A program made the position numbers and the translations under genes. The notes under the pieces were generated by a model. The model had not been told where the DNA came from. It worked only from the letters and a program-made list of their open reading frames with translations, and did no database searches. From assembly GCA_029260855.1 (NCBI GenBank), contig JAJDCK010000017.1, positions 1 to 55,899 on the forward strand: DNA of 55,899 nt, read 5' to 3'. Shown here in pieces: positions 21,990 through 32,081 of this stretch. Each line of letters opens with the position of its first letter. Within the stretch, counting starts at the first letter, position 1. This DNA is from Candidatus Saccharimonadota bacterium. GTDB lineage: Bacteria; Patescibacteriota; Saccharimonadia; Saccharimonadales; OFTM59.

Positions 21990-22432
21990 AAGCTTTGGTT
22001 GGCCACTTTCATATGTTTACACGATTCATCAATTAATCGGCGCAGCACATCCATGTTAACATCGCTCAGCTGCTTTATATATAGACAGGATTTCCCGGTT
22101 GAATATTTACCGAGTTGACCCAGTAGTGGCTTCGGGCTATAGCCGCTCGTCTTAGCGTATTCATCAAATCCTGACATGATATACAGGGTTAAGTTTGCCT
22201 TTCGCGGGCTAAAGCCCACCAACATCCAGTCCGCCTCCTTACCACTGGCATATTTATAGTGGTATGCTCCAAAACCGACAATGCTGCTTCCCCACATGCT
22301 AGGTTCCTCACCGGTCACTTCTTGCATTAAGCGGCAGATAACCTGGCTATCACGACGCTTTTGACTATCGGTTATAGATTCTAAAAAGGCGCTCGCGCTG
22401 GCGTCATTTTTCCTTGTCTTCAGCTCTGTCAT
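21986..22432 (-). CDS. DUF1801 (YdhG-like) domain protein
   Basis: MWGSSIVGFGAYHYKYASGKEADWMLVGFSPRK. Confidence 0.8.
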   Translation of the reverse strand: MTELKTRKNDASASAFLESITDSQKRRDSQVICRLMQEVTGEEPSMWGSSIVGFGAYHYKYASGKEADWMLVGFSPRKANLTLYIMSGFDEYAKTSGYSPKPLLGQLGKYSTGKSCLYIKQLSDVNMDVLRRLIDESCKHMKVANQSL

Positions 22433-22583
22433 GCACTTATGGTAACAGATTCAGTATGCTCTTGTGCAGCTTAGCGCATTGTGCCCGGGTTCTCATTAAG
22501 CCAGCTGCAATCACATCATGTTCACCCCCATGCCTATCATGGCCAGACCGTTGTCCGGTATAGGCTTTATGCGCTTTAAATCA

Positions 22584-23054
22584 TCAAATCACTTCAATAA
22601 CGGCACGCATCTGGACTGGGTGTGGCGAACAATAATACAGGTACAATCCTGGCTCGTTAAACGTGTAGGTGTATGTCTCGCCACGATCTAATATGTCACT
22701 GCCAGGACCCTGCATTGGGCTGCTTTTATCTGTTTTAACATCGTGGCCGATCATGCCGACATTTGTCCAGGTCACCGTCGTACCAACGCCAATCTTCATA
22801 ACCGTCGGGTCAAAGTAAAAATCACCTACAGTAACATTGGCTTTCTGTGCACCTACCCTGTCTGTTGTGGTTTTCTTTATGGCCGAACGTATATGATCAT
22901 TGGATTTACTTTGATTGGCCTCACTAATCACACTACTGTCCGCAACGGTTTGCGTTTTGCTTTCTGGACCGTTCTCATTAGGAGGTTTTGAGATAAAAAT
23001 AAACCCACCAGCTATGGCTATGCCCACTATCACAATCAATAAAAATCTCTTCAT
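22584..23054 (-). CDS. Cupredoxin/plastocyanin-like membrane-anchored protein
   Basis: VTWTNVGMIGHDV...GLYLYYCSPHPVQM type-1 copper ligand pattern H...C..H....M. Confidence 0.85.
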   Translation of the reverse strand: MKRFLLIVIVGIAIAGGFIFISKPPNENGPESKTQTVADSSVISEANQSKSNDHIRSAIKKTTTDRVGAQKANVTVGDFYFDPTVMKIGVGTTVTWTNVGMIGHDVKTDKSSPMQGPGSDILDRGETYTYTFNEPGLYLYYCSPHPVQMRAVIEVI

Positions 23055-23127
23055 ATAATTACTCCTGATAAATTTATTGTAACGGTGGATAAGCTAATCA
23101 CAAAGAGCGCATGGCTAATTCTAGTTC

Positions 23128-24447
23128 GTGGTTATGCCCATAATCTCAATAATAGTGTGCTTATATAGATCTCGGGTACAATTAAAATCAATGGTATTCA
23201 CTGCTCAGAAGGTTCTTAAAATTTACGTTACACTGACACTGTTGTCTACGTTTGCGTCCTCGTTTATTTGGGGCATTAACACGCTCTTTTTGTTGGACGC
23301 AGGACTTAGTATCACCCAGGCTTTTGCAGCTAGTGCTTTTTTTACCGCTGGCCAAGTTGTTTTCGAGATACCAACCGGTGTTGTCGCTGACACTCTAGGA
23401 AGACGTACATCATATTTATTAGGCTCGGCTACATTGCTTATTGCAACATTTTTTTACTGGGCGCTCTGGGCAGGTAGTGCCGCCTTTTGGCTTTGGGCGC
23501 TGGCTTCTATGCTATTGGGCCTTGGATTTACGTTTTTCTCGGGCGCTACTGAGGCCTGGCTAGTAGACGCGCTCAAGTTCACTAGATACAAAGGCAGTCT
23601 TGAGGCAGCCTTTGGCAAAGGGCAGGTCGCAACAGGCATAGCAATGCTGAGCGGGACTGTAGCTGGTGGGGTAATCGCACAGTTTACCAATCTTGGCGTG
23701 CCTTATATTTTACGCATCTTTGTGCTTGGCGTAACCTTTTTCATGGCCTTTGTCCTGATGCACGACATTGGTTTCACTCCCCGTGGCAGCAAATCGCCCG
23801 TCAAGGAAATGAAGATTATTATTCAAACCTCGTACGAGCACGGTTTTAAAAGGCCAGCCCTGCGCTGGATTATGTTGGCCGGACCATTTACGTTTGGCGT
23901 TGGTATTTATGCTTTTTATGCCCTGCAGCCGTATCTTCTTGAGCTTTACGGCAACAGCAATTCCTACGCGGTTGCCGGACTAGCGGCAGCTATAATATCC
24001 GCTACTCAGATTTTTGGCGGCATGCTCGCACCTTATTTTCGTCGACTGTTCAAGTTTCGCACCTCAATGCTGATGGCTGGTTCAGCGCTCAGCGCCATGG
24101 CACTCCTTCTAATAGGGCTGCTTCCTATTTTTTGGCTAGTATTGGCAATCTTAATAGTCTGGGGCACTTTGTGGGCGGCCAGTATTCCGGTACAGCAAGC
24201 TTATATTAACGATCTGATCCCCTCAGCACAGCGAGCTACAGTACTTTCCTCTGATAATCTTATCAGCTCATCTGGTGGCGTGATCATACAGCCTAGCCTA
24301 GGCAAGGTCGCACAGCTAGATGGTTATCCCAGCTCGTACATCCTGGCCGGCATTTTGCAGCTAATAGCCGTACCCTTTATTTTGTTGGCCCGCACAAAAA
24401 GGGCCTCTTCCGACCCAATCATGAAGCCCACCCCACCTGCTCATTAG
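23128..24447 (+). CDS. MFS transporter (true start may be the ATG near 23191)
   Basis: About 12 TMs; VVADTLGRRTS loop motif. Confidence 0.85.
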   Translation: MVMPIISIIVCLYRSRVQLKSMVFTAQKVLKIYVTLTLLSTFASSFIWGINTLFLLDAGLSITQAFAASAFFTAGQVVFEIPTGVVADTLGRRTSYLLGSATLLIATFFYWALWAGSAAFWLWALASMLLGLGFTFFSGATEAWLVDALKFTRYKGSLEAAFGKGQVATGIAMLSGTVAGGVIAQFTNLGVPYILRIFVLGVTFFMAFVLMHDIGFTPRGSKSPVKEMKIIIQTSYEHGFKRPALRWIMLAGPFTFGVGIYAFYALQPYLLELYGNSNSYAVAGLAAAIISATQIFGGMLAPYFRRLFKFRTSMLMAGSALSAMALLLIGLLPIFWLVLAILIVWGTLWAASIPVQQAYINDLIPSAQRATVLSSDNLISSSGGVIIQPSLGKVAQLDGYPSSYILAGILQLIAVPFILLARTKRASSDPIMKPTPPAH

Positions 24448-24486
24448 TTGATACCGAGTGTGCTAAAGTGGTTATAGAAAGACATA

Positions 24487-25311
24487 ATGAAATCAAACGA
24501 TGACTATTTCTTTGGTGGACCGCTAGAAGTCCCCGGCGAACCCCTGAAAGGCTCCGCCCCATCTCAGCGCCCGACTAACAAGAGACCGCGTTTTCCTTAT
24601 AAAAGAACTGTATTATCACTAGTCTTTATATTAACACTGGCTGGAACTGCATATGGCGGCTGGAAATTATTTTCTAAAAACAAAGCCGCACCAGCTGCAC
24701 AGGAGTCAAACACCCAAAGACAAACCGCCCCAAACGAGTCTGGCGCCGGCCAGACCACCAGCGATATTCCTGAAGCAAAAGAAACCAAAACCTTTAAAGC
24801 GGATCATCCGCGCATTTCTTTTACATATCCTAGTAATTGGACTGTGACAGAAAATGACGATGGCGTGCGCATTGAGTCGCCGAGCTTCAAATACCTAACT
24901 ACGGATATAGGCGAAGTTACTGGTAATTTCCGGGTTTATATCCGCCAACAAGCCCGAACCTCAGATAGCAAATACATAGGCGACGGAGTTGCGATTAAGC
25001 CTTCAGAGAAGTTAATTTACAGTAATCCTGCTGTTGGTCAACTACCAGAAACAAACTTGATTCATTTCGGCCTAAAAGATACGAGTCATTTTGCATATTT
25101 CTTTATCGCAGGTAATTATTCTTTGCAGCAAAACGATACGCTCGGCCCGGATTATGGCAAAGAGCCGGAGACATACATTATTACTGGCGGCTATTCTTCG
25201 TCCGATTTAACCGATGACATGGCCACACATAAAGTCCCGCTTGATTATTACATCGAAACTAGCGCCTACAAACAAGCTGTAGAAATCTTGAAATCACTTC
25301 AGCTACTTTAA
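24487..25311 (+). CDS. Membrane-anchored PsbP/DUF1795-like extracytoplasmic protein
   Basis: One TM then 'HPRISFTYPSNWTVTENDDGVRIESP'. Confidence 0.5.
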   Translation: MKSNDDYFFGGPLEVPGEPLKGSAPSQRPTNKRPRFPYKRTVLSLVFILTLAGTAYGGWKLFSKNKAAPAAQESNTQRQTAPNESGAGQTTSDIPEAKETKTFKADHPRISFTYPSNWTVTENDDGVRIESPSFKYLTTDIGEVTGNFRVYIRQQARTSDSKYIGDGVAIKPSEKLIYSNPAVGQLPETNLIHFGLKDTSHFAYFFIAGNYSLQQNDTLGPDYGKEPETYIITGGYSSSDLTDDMATHKVPLDYYIETSAYKQAVEILKSLQLL

Positions 25312-25318
25312 GAGTTTA

Positions 25319-26107
25319 CTAATAATTATTCTGCTTGTTGCCCTGAAAATCTGCCGGCTCCAGGTCCATAACTTCAGCCAACAGCTCACGAGCCACCGCC
25401 AGAGCATCCGTTCTGTCTCTAATATCCATATAAACCCCTAACGGAATTATATCTGTGGGCTTTACTACAGGTACGTCATCAGGGGGTAGCTTCATAACTG
25501 GAGTGAAGGGTTGAAAATTTTTTGAAAGCATATAGCCGCCCTCTCCATCCGCCAAAAATATGACTGACTTTGATTTGCGCAGGTCTTCTTCTTCGGGTAT
25601 AAACGCATCAACGAAATGCTGGCAATCGCCACTCTCGTCTACCGCCACATCCTGCGTAATCCACGCATATTCTTCCTTGCTGTCTGTCGCTTTTTTAGCT
25701 TTTTCATTTTTCCCATCTTCACCTTTTTCATCTTTTATAAATGGCAGCAGTTCGTTAACAAATATGCGTATGTGGGGCACGTCCGTGCCTGATCCGGGCC
25801 AAGTTGGTGTCGATGATGGCTCGCACAAAATAAGCACGTTTCTAAATAATTTGGTGTTGTGTACAGCCGTATCTCCAGTAACTTCAGAATCAAAATCGGT
25901 ATGGAACATGGCCCAGCCTTGGCTATTTTCTAATGCGCCGTGGCGGAGTAATTTTGTCATGATATCAGATCGGAATTCAGTAATGTCGCGCTCAAACTGT
26001 CGCTCTAGCTGTGCTTCAATCAATTTACGGTTTTCTGCCTCAAGAATACGAAGCTCACCATACTCTACATAGTCTGGATGATTTGGTGGGAAGGCGCTAT
26101 AAGTCAT
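25319..26107 (-). CDS. Hypothetical protein
   Basis: Intact 262-aa ORF, convergent with upstream gene. Confidence 0.5.
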   Translation of the reverse strand: MTYSAFPPNHPDYVEYGELRILEAENRKLIEAQLERQFERDITEFRSDIMTKLLRHGALENSQGWAMFHTDFDSEVTGDTAVHNTKLFRNVLILCEPSSTPTWPGSGTDVPHIRIFVNELLPFIKDEKGEDGKNEKAKKATDSKEEYAWITQDVAVDESGDCQHFVDAFIPEEEDLRKSKSVIFLADGEGGYMLSKNFQPFTPVMKLPPDDVPVVKPTDIIPLGVYMDIRDRTDALAVARELLAEVMDLEPADFQGNKQNNY

Positions 26108-26454
26108 ATTATGATAAATCCCGATTTAACCTTAGTGTAACCACGTCTCCTTGCTAAAGCAACTTATTTATTGTGTGGTCTTTTCAAAAAAACATGGGTA
26201 GTATAATGTAGCCATTAGCACTAAAACGAAAAGGGGTAATCCATTGAAAAGTCCTAAATCTAACGGACAGATATCAACTAGTTATGCACGTGAGGTACAC
26301 ACAGACTAACCTCCTTTGAACTGTTAAGAGACAGAATCACCTTGACGCCGACACCATGTCCGGTGGTTTTCTTTACTCATAAATCTTTAGCCAAAAAAAA
26401 TATCGGGAGGTATGGCGGAAATCTATTAGCACGAATGGTTAACTAATATTTATT

Positions 26455-26664
26455 ATGGCCGGCATGGATATGAGCAAAGTATTTTTACTGTTAGGGGTTT
26501 TATTTATTATGATGGGCATAGGTTGGTCGCTAGGGCTTGGGCGTTTACCCGGTGATGTTGTGGTGCGGCGCGGTAACCTTACCTTCGCATTCCCGATTGT
26601 CACCTCAATTATCCTCAGCATTATTCTAACTTTTTTAATTAATCTCTTTTTTAGCCGAGACTAA
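26455..26664 (+). CDS. DUF2905-family small membrane protein
   Basis: LGLGRLPGDVVVRRGNLTFAFPIVTSIILSIILT. Confidence 0.85.
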   Translation: MAGMDMSKVFLLLGVLFIMMGIGWSLGLGRLPGDVVVRRGNLTFAFPIVTSIILSIILTFLINLFFSRD

Positions 26665-26693
26665 TTCGCTGACAAGACATAATTTAAAATGAT

Positions 26694-26727
26694 CAAATAA
26701 AAATACAGCCCTTTAAAGGACTGTATT
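26694..26727 (-). terminator. Intrinsic terminator of the candidate sRNA
   Basis: 10-bp stem (one G-U) and T-rich tract on the minus strand. Confidence 0.7.
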
Positions 26728-26877
26728 GGTAAACAAACGGTGTTTTTTGTACTATTTACGACCCGGGCTTCATTGTGCCAATAACTGGGTTTGTAAACGC
26801 CCCGTATTAGATAGGGGAACTTATTACTGCTTTTTCAAAGATTTTTGATGTCTAGAACAAGAGAATACGTTTATTAA
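26695..26877 (-). ncRNA. Candidate ~180-nt small RNA
   Basis: Minus-strand TTGACA-N17-TAGTAT with extended TGn (26911-26883), no plausible ORF, intrinsic terminator AATACAGTCC-TTTAAA-GGGCTGTATT followed by TTTATTT. Confidence 0.55.
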
Positions 26878-27279
26878 GCTTAATACTAGCACACATTTCA
26901 TATTTTGTCAAGCACTTTTGTGTATTTGTGACCTTTTTGTGCATAATCTCGTGATAGCCATAAGTCAGATTAACACCTTAAAGCTTGACATTATTATATA
27001 TGCCTGTACGATAGGTTCTTGTATCTTTTCATATGAGGTGGAGGGGTACAAATGCAGGACAAACAGTAAATCTATCCTGTTCATCAAAACGACAATCACG
27101 CAAAGTAAAAGCGCTCTTCGCGCATAACATCAGGTGGCGACAGCTAATTGTACATATATCAGTACAGTAGCGTATAGCCCTGGTGTGCAATGTGTCTGGC
27201 AAAAAGCAGCACGCAGAGGTGCGCGCCATGCTATGCGGTGATGTGGTGTCAGTTTGTAACTTTAGGAGGAACTTATAAA

Positions 27280-28041
27280 ATGCGTAAAACCGCGTTAGCG
27301 GGCTTGCTTGTTATGACAATCTTGTTCATGAGCAGCTCTAAAGCCAGCGCAGACACGCTCGGACTTATACAATCAGATAATCGGCCCGGAGCTGACCTAA
27401 CCCGACTGGCTGCCTTGGCGCCGTTGACACAAATCAACACCGCAGCCATCGAGCCAGAGCTAGAAGGACTAGAGCCTGTCAAATACAAGGTGGTAGCCCA
27501 GGATTCTTTGAGCAAAATAGCCGAAACATATAACACAACGTGGCAGCGTTTGTTTAACAAAAATACCGCCCTTGCCCACCCGGACCTTATCAAACCTGGC
27601 GATGAGTTAGTCATCCCTAGTCCTGACGAGACACTTGAGGAAAGAAATATTCCCGAAGCAGTAAGGGGACCTGCTGCTATCAAACAAACAACCACGAATA
27701 GCCAAACACGCACCGGATATGAACAGACCAGCAAGACGCTTAGGGGATATTCCAGTAATGGCTACATATCCGGCTACTGCACGTGGTATGCCAAAAATCG
27801 CCGGCCTGACTTGCCTAATAGTCTTGGCAACGCCAACACCTGGGTCTCAAGGGCTCAAGCCCAAGGTATCCCAACAGGCTCTACACCACGCGTCGGGGCT
27901 ATCGGCCAGCAAGGCATGCATGTTGTCTATGTAGAAGCGGTTAGCGGTGAGACTGTTACGGTTAGCGAAATGAACTTTCGCGGCCGAGGAGTTATTTCAT
28001 CACGAACGGTACCGGCGAGCTACTTCCGGTATATCTACTAG
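27280..28041 (+). CDS. Secreted LysM + CHAP-domain peptidoglycan hydrolase
   Basis: Signal peptide, LysM 'YKVVAQDSLSKIAETYNTTWQRLFNKN', CHAP 'GYCTWYAKNRRPDLPNSLGNANTW'; SD AGGAGGA before ATG 27280. Confidence 0.85.
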   Translation: MRKTALAGLLVMTILFMSSSKASADTLGLIQSDNRPGADLTRLAALAPLTQINTAAIEPELEGLEPVKYKVVAQDSLSKIAETYNTTWQRLFNKNTALAHPDLIKPGDELVIPSPDETLEERNIPEAVRGPAAIKQTTTNSQTRTGYEQTSKTLRGYSSNGYISGYCTWYAKNRRPDLPNSLGNANTWVSRAQAQGIPTGSTPRVGAIGQQGMHVVYVEAVSGETVTVSEMNFRGRGVISSRTVPASYFRYIY

Positions 28042-28052
28042 ATACGTTTTAA

Positions 28053-29357
28053 CTAGTAGAGCTTGAACTCTTCGGCATAGACAGCGCCCCGCTTGACGCC
28101 AACCTTTTTCAGGTCTTGTTTCATACTAACTAGCATCTGTGGTGGGCCGCATATGAAGTATGTATGGTCAGCGCCCGCCTTTAGTTCGGCTATATCCCTA
28201 ACCGCGAACTTTCCCTCTGTGTTGCTTTCCCAAAGCCGCAGCGTAAAACCATCTATTTTATTAGCTGTAGTTCTTAGTTCATCTGCAAACAAAGCGTCTT
28301 TTTTGTCCCGCACCGCGTAGTACAAGGTGATCTTTTCCGACCCGCTGACCTCAAGTTCCCTAACACGGCTCATAAAAGGTGTTATACCTATGCCGCCAGC
28401 TACCCATACTTGGCTATCGCCGCCGTTCGCAAATATAAATCGCCCGTACGGCCCTTCTATGTCAACCGTAGAACCAGTCATAAGTGATTTCAATGTCTTT
28501 GTGTAATCACCTAAAGGTTTTGCAGTAAATGAAATATTTGCCGCAGCTGGTGGGCTAGTGAAAGAAAAAGGGTGTGGTTCACGCGTAATGCCTGCAGAGT
28601 CGTGAACCCGGACGAACAAAAACTGCCCAGCCTGATAGTTGACGGGCTTTTTAATTGGAGCCAGCGTAACTTCCGTGCCGTTATCGTCATGGACGTTCAC
28701 GCTCTGAACCTTGTAAGGCGATCGTCGCACTAGCCACCTGCCAAACAATACCCTATACGCAAACGCCACTAGGCCCAAAACAATAATTAATACCATGTAT
28801 ACTCGTAGCTCTGGCGCTGATGACAAATGCCCCGGTATTAAATACACATGAAGGCTTGCAAACAACAGCGACAACCCCAGCCATTGGTGCGTAGATTTCC
28901 ATTTGTGGTATGCGATCCGTATAAAGAAAGTTATAAAAAGCAGTACAGCTAACGTACCAAGCGCTAGAACGCCAAGCAGTTTTGGTATGTCGCTTAAGCT
29001 GGGCACAAAGAAGTTGGCAGCAAACGACAGTGAGCTTGACAGATATTGCAGCCCCAGGAACAAAGGGTGTGTTAGCAACAATATTAAGGTCAGTCCTCCG
29101 AATATGTGATGTACGACATACACCCTAGGTAGCCCACTCATCAAATCCTCCAGCCACCGCAGGCGAGCGGCTAATACAAAATTAAGCGAAAACATACTTG
29201 CGCCCAGCAGCCCGCTGACCTGGCCGATTGACCTTAGTACGCTTGCACTATCGGCCCAGGCGGTGGACCCGACAGACGCCTGCCACAGCACAACCGGTAC
29301 AGCTAGATAGGCAGCGAGCATTAAATACGCAGCTATGTCTTTACAGAGTTTGCTCAT
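28053..29357 (-). CDS. Ferric-reductase-like TM protein with FAD/NAD(P)-binding domain
   Basis: N-terminal TMs with conserved His, 'HPFSFTS', 'WVAGGIGITPFMS', C-terminal 'FICGPPQMLVSMK'. Confidence 0.85.
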   Translation of the reverse strand: MSKLCKDIAAYLMLAAYLAVPVVLWQASVGSTAWADSASVLRSIGQVSGLLGASMFSLNFVLAARLRWLEDLMSGLPRVYVVHHIFGGLTLILLLTHPLFLGLQYLSSSLSFAANFFVPSLSDIPKLLGVLALGTLAVLLFITFFIRIAYHKWKSTHQWLGLSLLFASLHVYLIPGHLSSAPELRVYMVLIIVLGLVAFAYRVLFGRWLVRRSPYKVQSVNVHDDNGTEVTLAPIKKPVNYQAGQFLFVRVHDSAGITREPHPFSFTSPPAAANISFTAKPLGDYTKTLKSLMTGSTVDIEGPYGRFIFANGGDSQVWVAGGIGITPFMSRVRELEVSGSEKITLYYAVRDKKDALFADELRTTANKIDGFTLRLWESNTEGKFAVRDIAELKAGADHTYFICGPPQMLVSMKQDLKKVGVKRGAVYAEEFKLY

Positions 29358-29564
29358 TAGTTACTATTCTATCTTATCGCTGCCTAATTGCTTACAGACA
29401 AAGATTGCGCGGCACGGGTGCTTACGTCTATGCTATTAATATGAAAATCAAGACTGCCGTTGCCGCCGCATTAGCTGTATTTGCAATTACTGTTACCAGT
29501 ATCTTTATAGTCAACTGGGTAAATTAGAGCTCGTGCATGCAACCATAAACCAGTTTTCTATGCG

Positions 29565-30056
29565 TTAGATGCTAGGTTTAAATTTTCCTGCCAAAACGTT
29601 TGGGACAAGCACATCTCGCACATCGGTTAGTAGACCAGCCACCTCGTCCAGGTCAAGTACCTGGCTGTTGTAACTAGTTGTGTTTATCACGCCATTAGGT
29701 CCTACTTGGAATCCTAAATCAACTTCATATGCAACGTCACCCTCTAAAGGGTTGTCCGCACTTTGCATAAGTAATATATTTATTGGATTTATTAGTGCCC
29801 TACCGTGGCGGTTCTTCTCCACAATAGTAGTTTCCGTAGCCGAATCACTGAGAGACACAACCCATCCATCTTTTAGATGAATTTCATCAATAGTTCGTGG
29901 TGTTGTGCCGTCTAGCTCGGATGTGTCAAAACTCCCATGACTTTGCATAATATCTGCAAGCAAACTATGTAATTGGCGGCAAAGCTCAAACTCACGATCT
30001 ATTATTTCTGCTGTTTCTCTCAAGAAGCCTTCCCTCATGAATAGTATTAATGACAT
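29565..30056 (-). CDS. Hypothetical protein
   Basis: Intact ORF. Confidence 0.4.
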   Translation of the reverse strand: MSLILFMREGFLRETAEIIDREFELCRQLHSLLADIMQSHGSFDTSELDGTTPRTIDEIHLKDGWVVSLSDSATETTIVEKNRHGRALINPINILLMQSADNPLEGDVAYEVDLGFQVGPNGVINTTSYNSQVLDLDEVAGLLTDVRDVLVPNVLAGKFKPSI

Positions 30057-30159
30057 ACCGCGTTACTAATTGCAAGCATGAGCAAAAAGCTATTTTTAAT
30101 AATAGCCTTGGTGGGTCAAAGTATTCTTATACTTTACAATTTATAAATATATAGTATAC

Positions 30160-30801
30160 GTGCTTATTATGAGCGCAGACAGTCCTGCAGAAATGTGTCG
30201 AACGCTGGCGCCAGAGTCGCAATTCAACAATTCATCTTTGGCTCGCGTATCTTTAATTCGTCGCGTGTCAGCACGATGTATTGGCCAAGCCTATCAAGAG
30301 GTAGAACTACTAAAGCCGCACCCTGCAGTAGAAATTCGCACACCACAGCAGCCTCGCAGAAACCCAGCCTTAAAAGTACTACACGCCAAGGATTTGAAGG
30401 CTTTTAGAAAATTGCCTCTCATTAGCTCAAATTACTTTATGAATCGCGTCAGAGAAGAAGTACCTTCAGCAGCTATATCTAGCGAATTCACCGTTCATGA
30501 CGTCAGTGTTATGAGCATAAGAGACGGTGCCCATTTTGTTATGCTTGATCCCACTAAAGAATCTTTTGCAACAAGAGATGATGAACGTTGTCGGCTACGT
30601 CGAGTGGCCGTAAAGGTATTAGACGAACAGCCCGGTAGCGAGGGGCTCAAGCTAGATTGGATATGTCCTGTTAATGGTATAGATATTACAGCCGCCTATG
30701 TGCCAGCTGGTTTACCTGCTTCAGTCCTAGACCAAACAGTAGAGCTGATTGCCTGCTACACCCCTCGTAACATACAACTAGACCCGCTCACCAAGGTATA
30801 A
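30160..30801 (+). CDS. Hypothetical protein
   Basis: Intact 213-aa ORF. Confidence 0.4.
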   Translation: MLIMSADSPAEMCRTLAPESQFNNSSLARVSLIRRVSARCIGQAYQEVELLKPHPAVEIRTPQQPRRNPALKVLHAKDLKAFRKLPLISSNYFMNRVREEVPSAAISSEFTVHDVSVMSIRDGAHFVMLDPTKESFATRDDERCRLRRVAVKVLDEQPGSEGLKLDWICPVNGIDITAAYVPAGLPASVLDQTVELIACYTPRNIQLDPLTKV

Positions 30802-30847
30802 CTAGCCTGTCATTATCCTGATAAGAACGCACACCCTAAACTCTAAA

Positions 30848-31144
30848 CTACCACGTTACACCCGAGAAAACCATGTAGCTTATTGCTACTGCCCCAAGAG
30901 TGCGGCGGAAGGGGCTCGCGCCTTGGATTATTTCTAGCCAAGCCCAGGTAAAAAGTAACCCGAACGATATTAATTCTACCGAACTATTCAGCTGACCGGC
31001 TGGCAAGATTTTTGTTAGCAGCATGCTGGCAATCCACACCCATAGCGGCAGATTAGGCCGCTGCCAAATAATCACATTGCCGTGCTTGTCTTTTATAAAA
31101 CGTCCGAGCACTTCAGCACTTATATTCTGATCAAAAATCTTCAT
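30848..31144 (-). CDS. Small membrane protein
   Basis: Several hydrophobic helices; overlaps 31131..31412. Confidence 0.5.
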   Translation of the reverse strand: MKIFDQNISAEVLGRFIKDKHGNVIIWQRPNLPLWVWIASMLLTKILPAGQLNSSVELISFGLLFTWAWLEIIQGASPFRRTLGAVAISYMVFSGVTW

Positions 31145-31412
31145 CAGGATTGTCGCGGTCTGACTTGCCCCAACGCCATTTTAGAGTCGGGCCATGTTTG
31201 TAGCTGACAATAATAAGTGCAGACGTGGCAATTAGTACAACCAGCAAATAAATACTGGCTTCGGCCGAAAAGTCGTCTTCCGGCATATCTCTAATAGACA
31301 GCAGGCCACCGAAAATAACCAACAGATATATTCCAATGCTCGCCCAGCCCTGCCAAGTGACAGGCACAAAGCCGTAACCATAACGTTTTCTCTTAAACCA
31401 ATAATTATTCAT
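31131..31412 (-). CDS. Small membrane protein with C-terminal WGKSDRDN motif
   Basis: Two to three TMs; ends GPTLKWRWGKSDRDNPDEDF. Confidence 0.55.
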   Translation of the reverse strand: MNNYWFKRKRYGYGFVPVTWQGWASIGIYLLVIFGGLLSIRDMPEDDFSAEASIYLLVVLIATSALIIVSYKHGPTLKWRWGKSDRDNPDEDF

Positions 31413-31499
31413 AGATTCAGTTTAACAGAATTTGGGGCGCCTTTTTGGCTACCGAAAACACCATTCTTAACCAAGAGAAATACAGGGTCATATTTTGTC

Positions 31500-31745
31500 T
31501 TAATTTAGATTGTGGCGATCCGATTTGCCCCAACCCCATTTTGAAATTGGACCATATACGCTTATAAGCTTACCGATATGTCGTGCAAACATAATATTTA
31601 CATAAATGGTAAGAATAATATACACAATAGCTTTAGCTAATGAGCCACCTTCGTAGGCGTCCTTGACTGAGAGTACTGAAGCATACACAAGCATTAAACA
31701 GCCCATTATGGCTAAAACGAACTGGTGGCGATGATAGGCTGTCAT
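31500..31745 (-). CDS. Small membrane protein, likely paralogue of 31131..31412
   Basis: Ends GPISKWGWGKSDRHNLN. Confidence 0.55.
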   Translation of the reverse strand: MTAYHRHQFVLAIMGCLMLVYASVLSVKDAYEGGSLAKAIVYIILTIYVNIMFARHIGKLISVYGPISKWGWGKSDRHNLN

Positions 31746-32081
31746 AGGCCTTTTACTGCACGTTTTCTAGCAGATGTTAGCTTACGCTTTCCTTTTGAGA
31801 CTGGCGAATACTTTTGCTTTAGTGCGCGTTTCACAGAACCTTTGCTGAATATTTAAATAAACCCATATTTATCTCTCTTTCCCGCTAATGCTACCATTTT
31901 TAAATTAATTTTTGAATCAAGTTATTCGCATTCAAAGCCATAATTGCCTCTGTCTAGGCGTGAACCGTAAACCGGGCTAGCCACAGCATATTGGGTCAGC
32001 GCCAGTCTAGCTGCGCTGCAGTTAGCGTAGTGAGTGCTATTTGAAGAGGTCGAAATTGCTCATCGGAACAAAAAAGCCGTA

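Noticed and set aside
26918-27127. 69-aa plus-strand ORF upstream of the LysM/CHAP gene
   Set aside because: No SD, atypical composition; overlaps the probable promoter and structured leader
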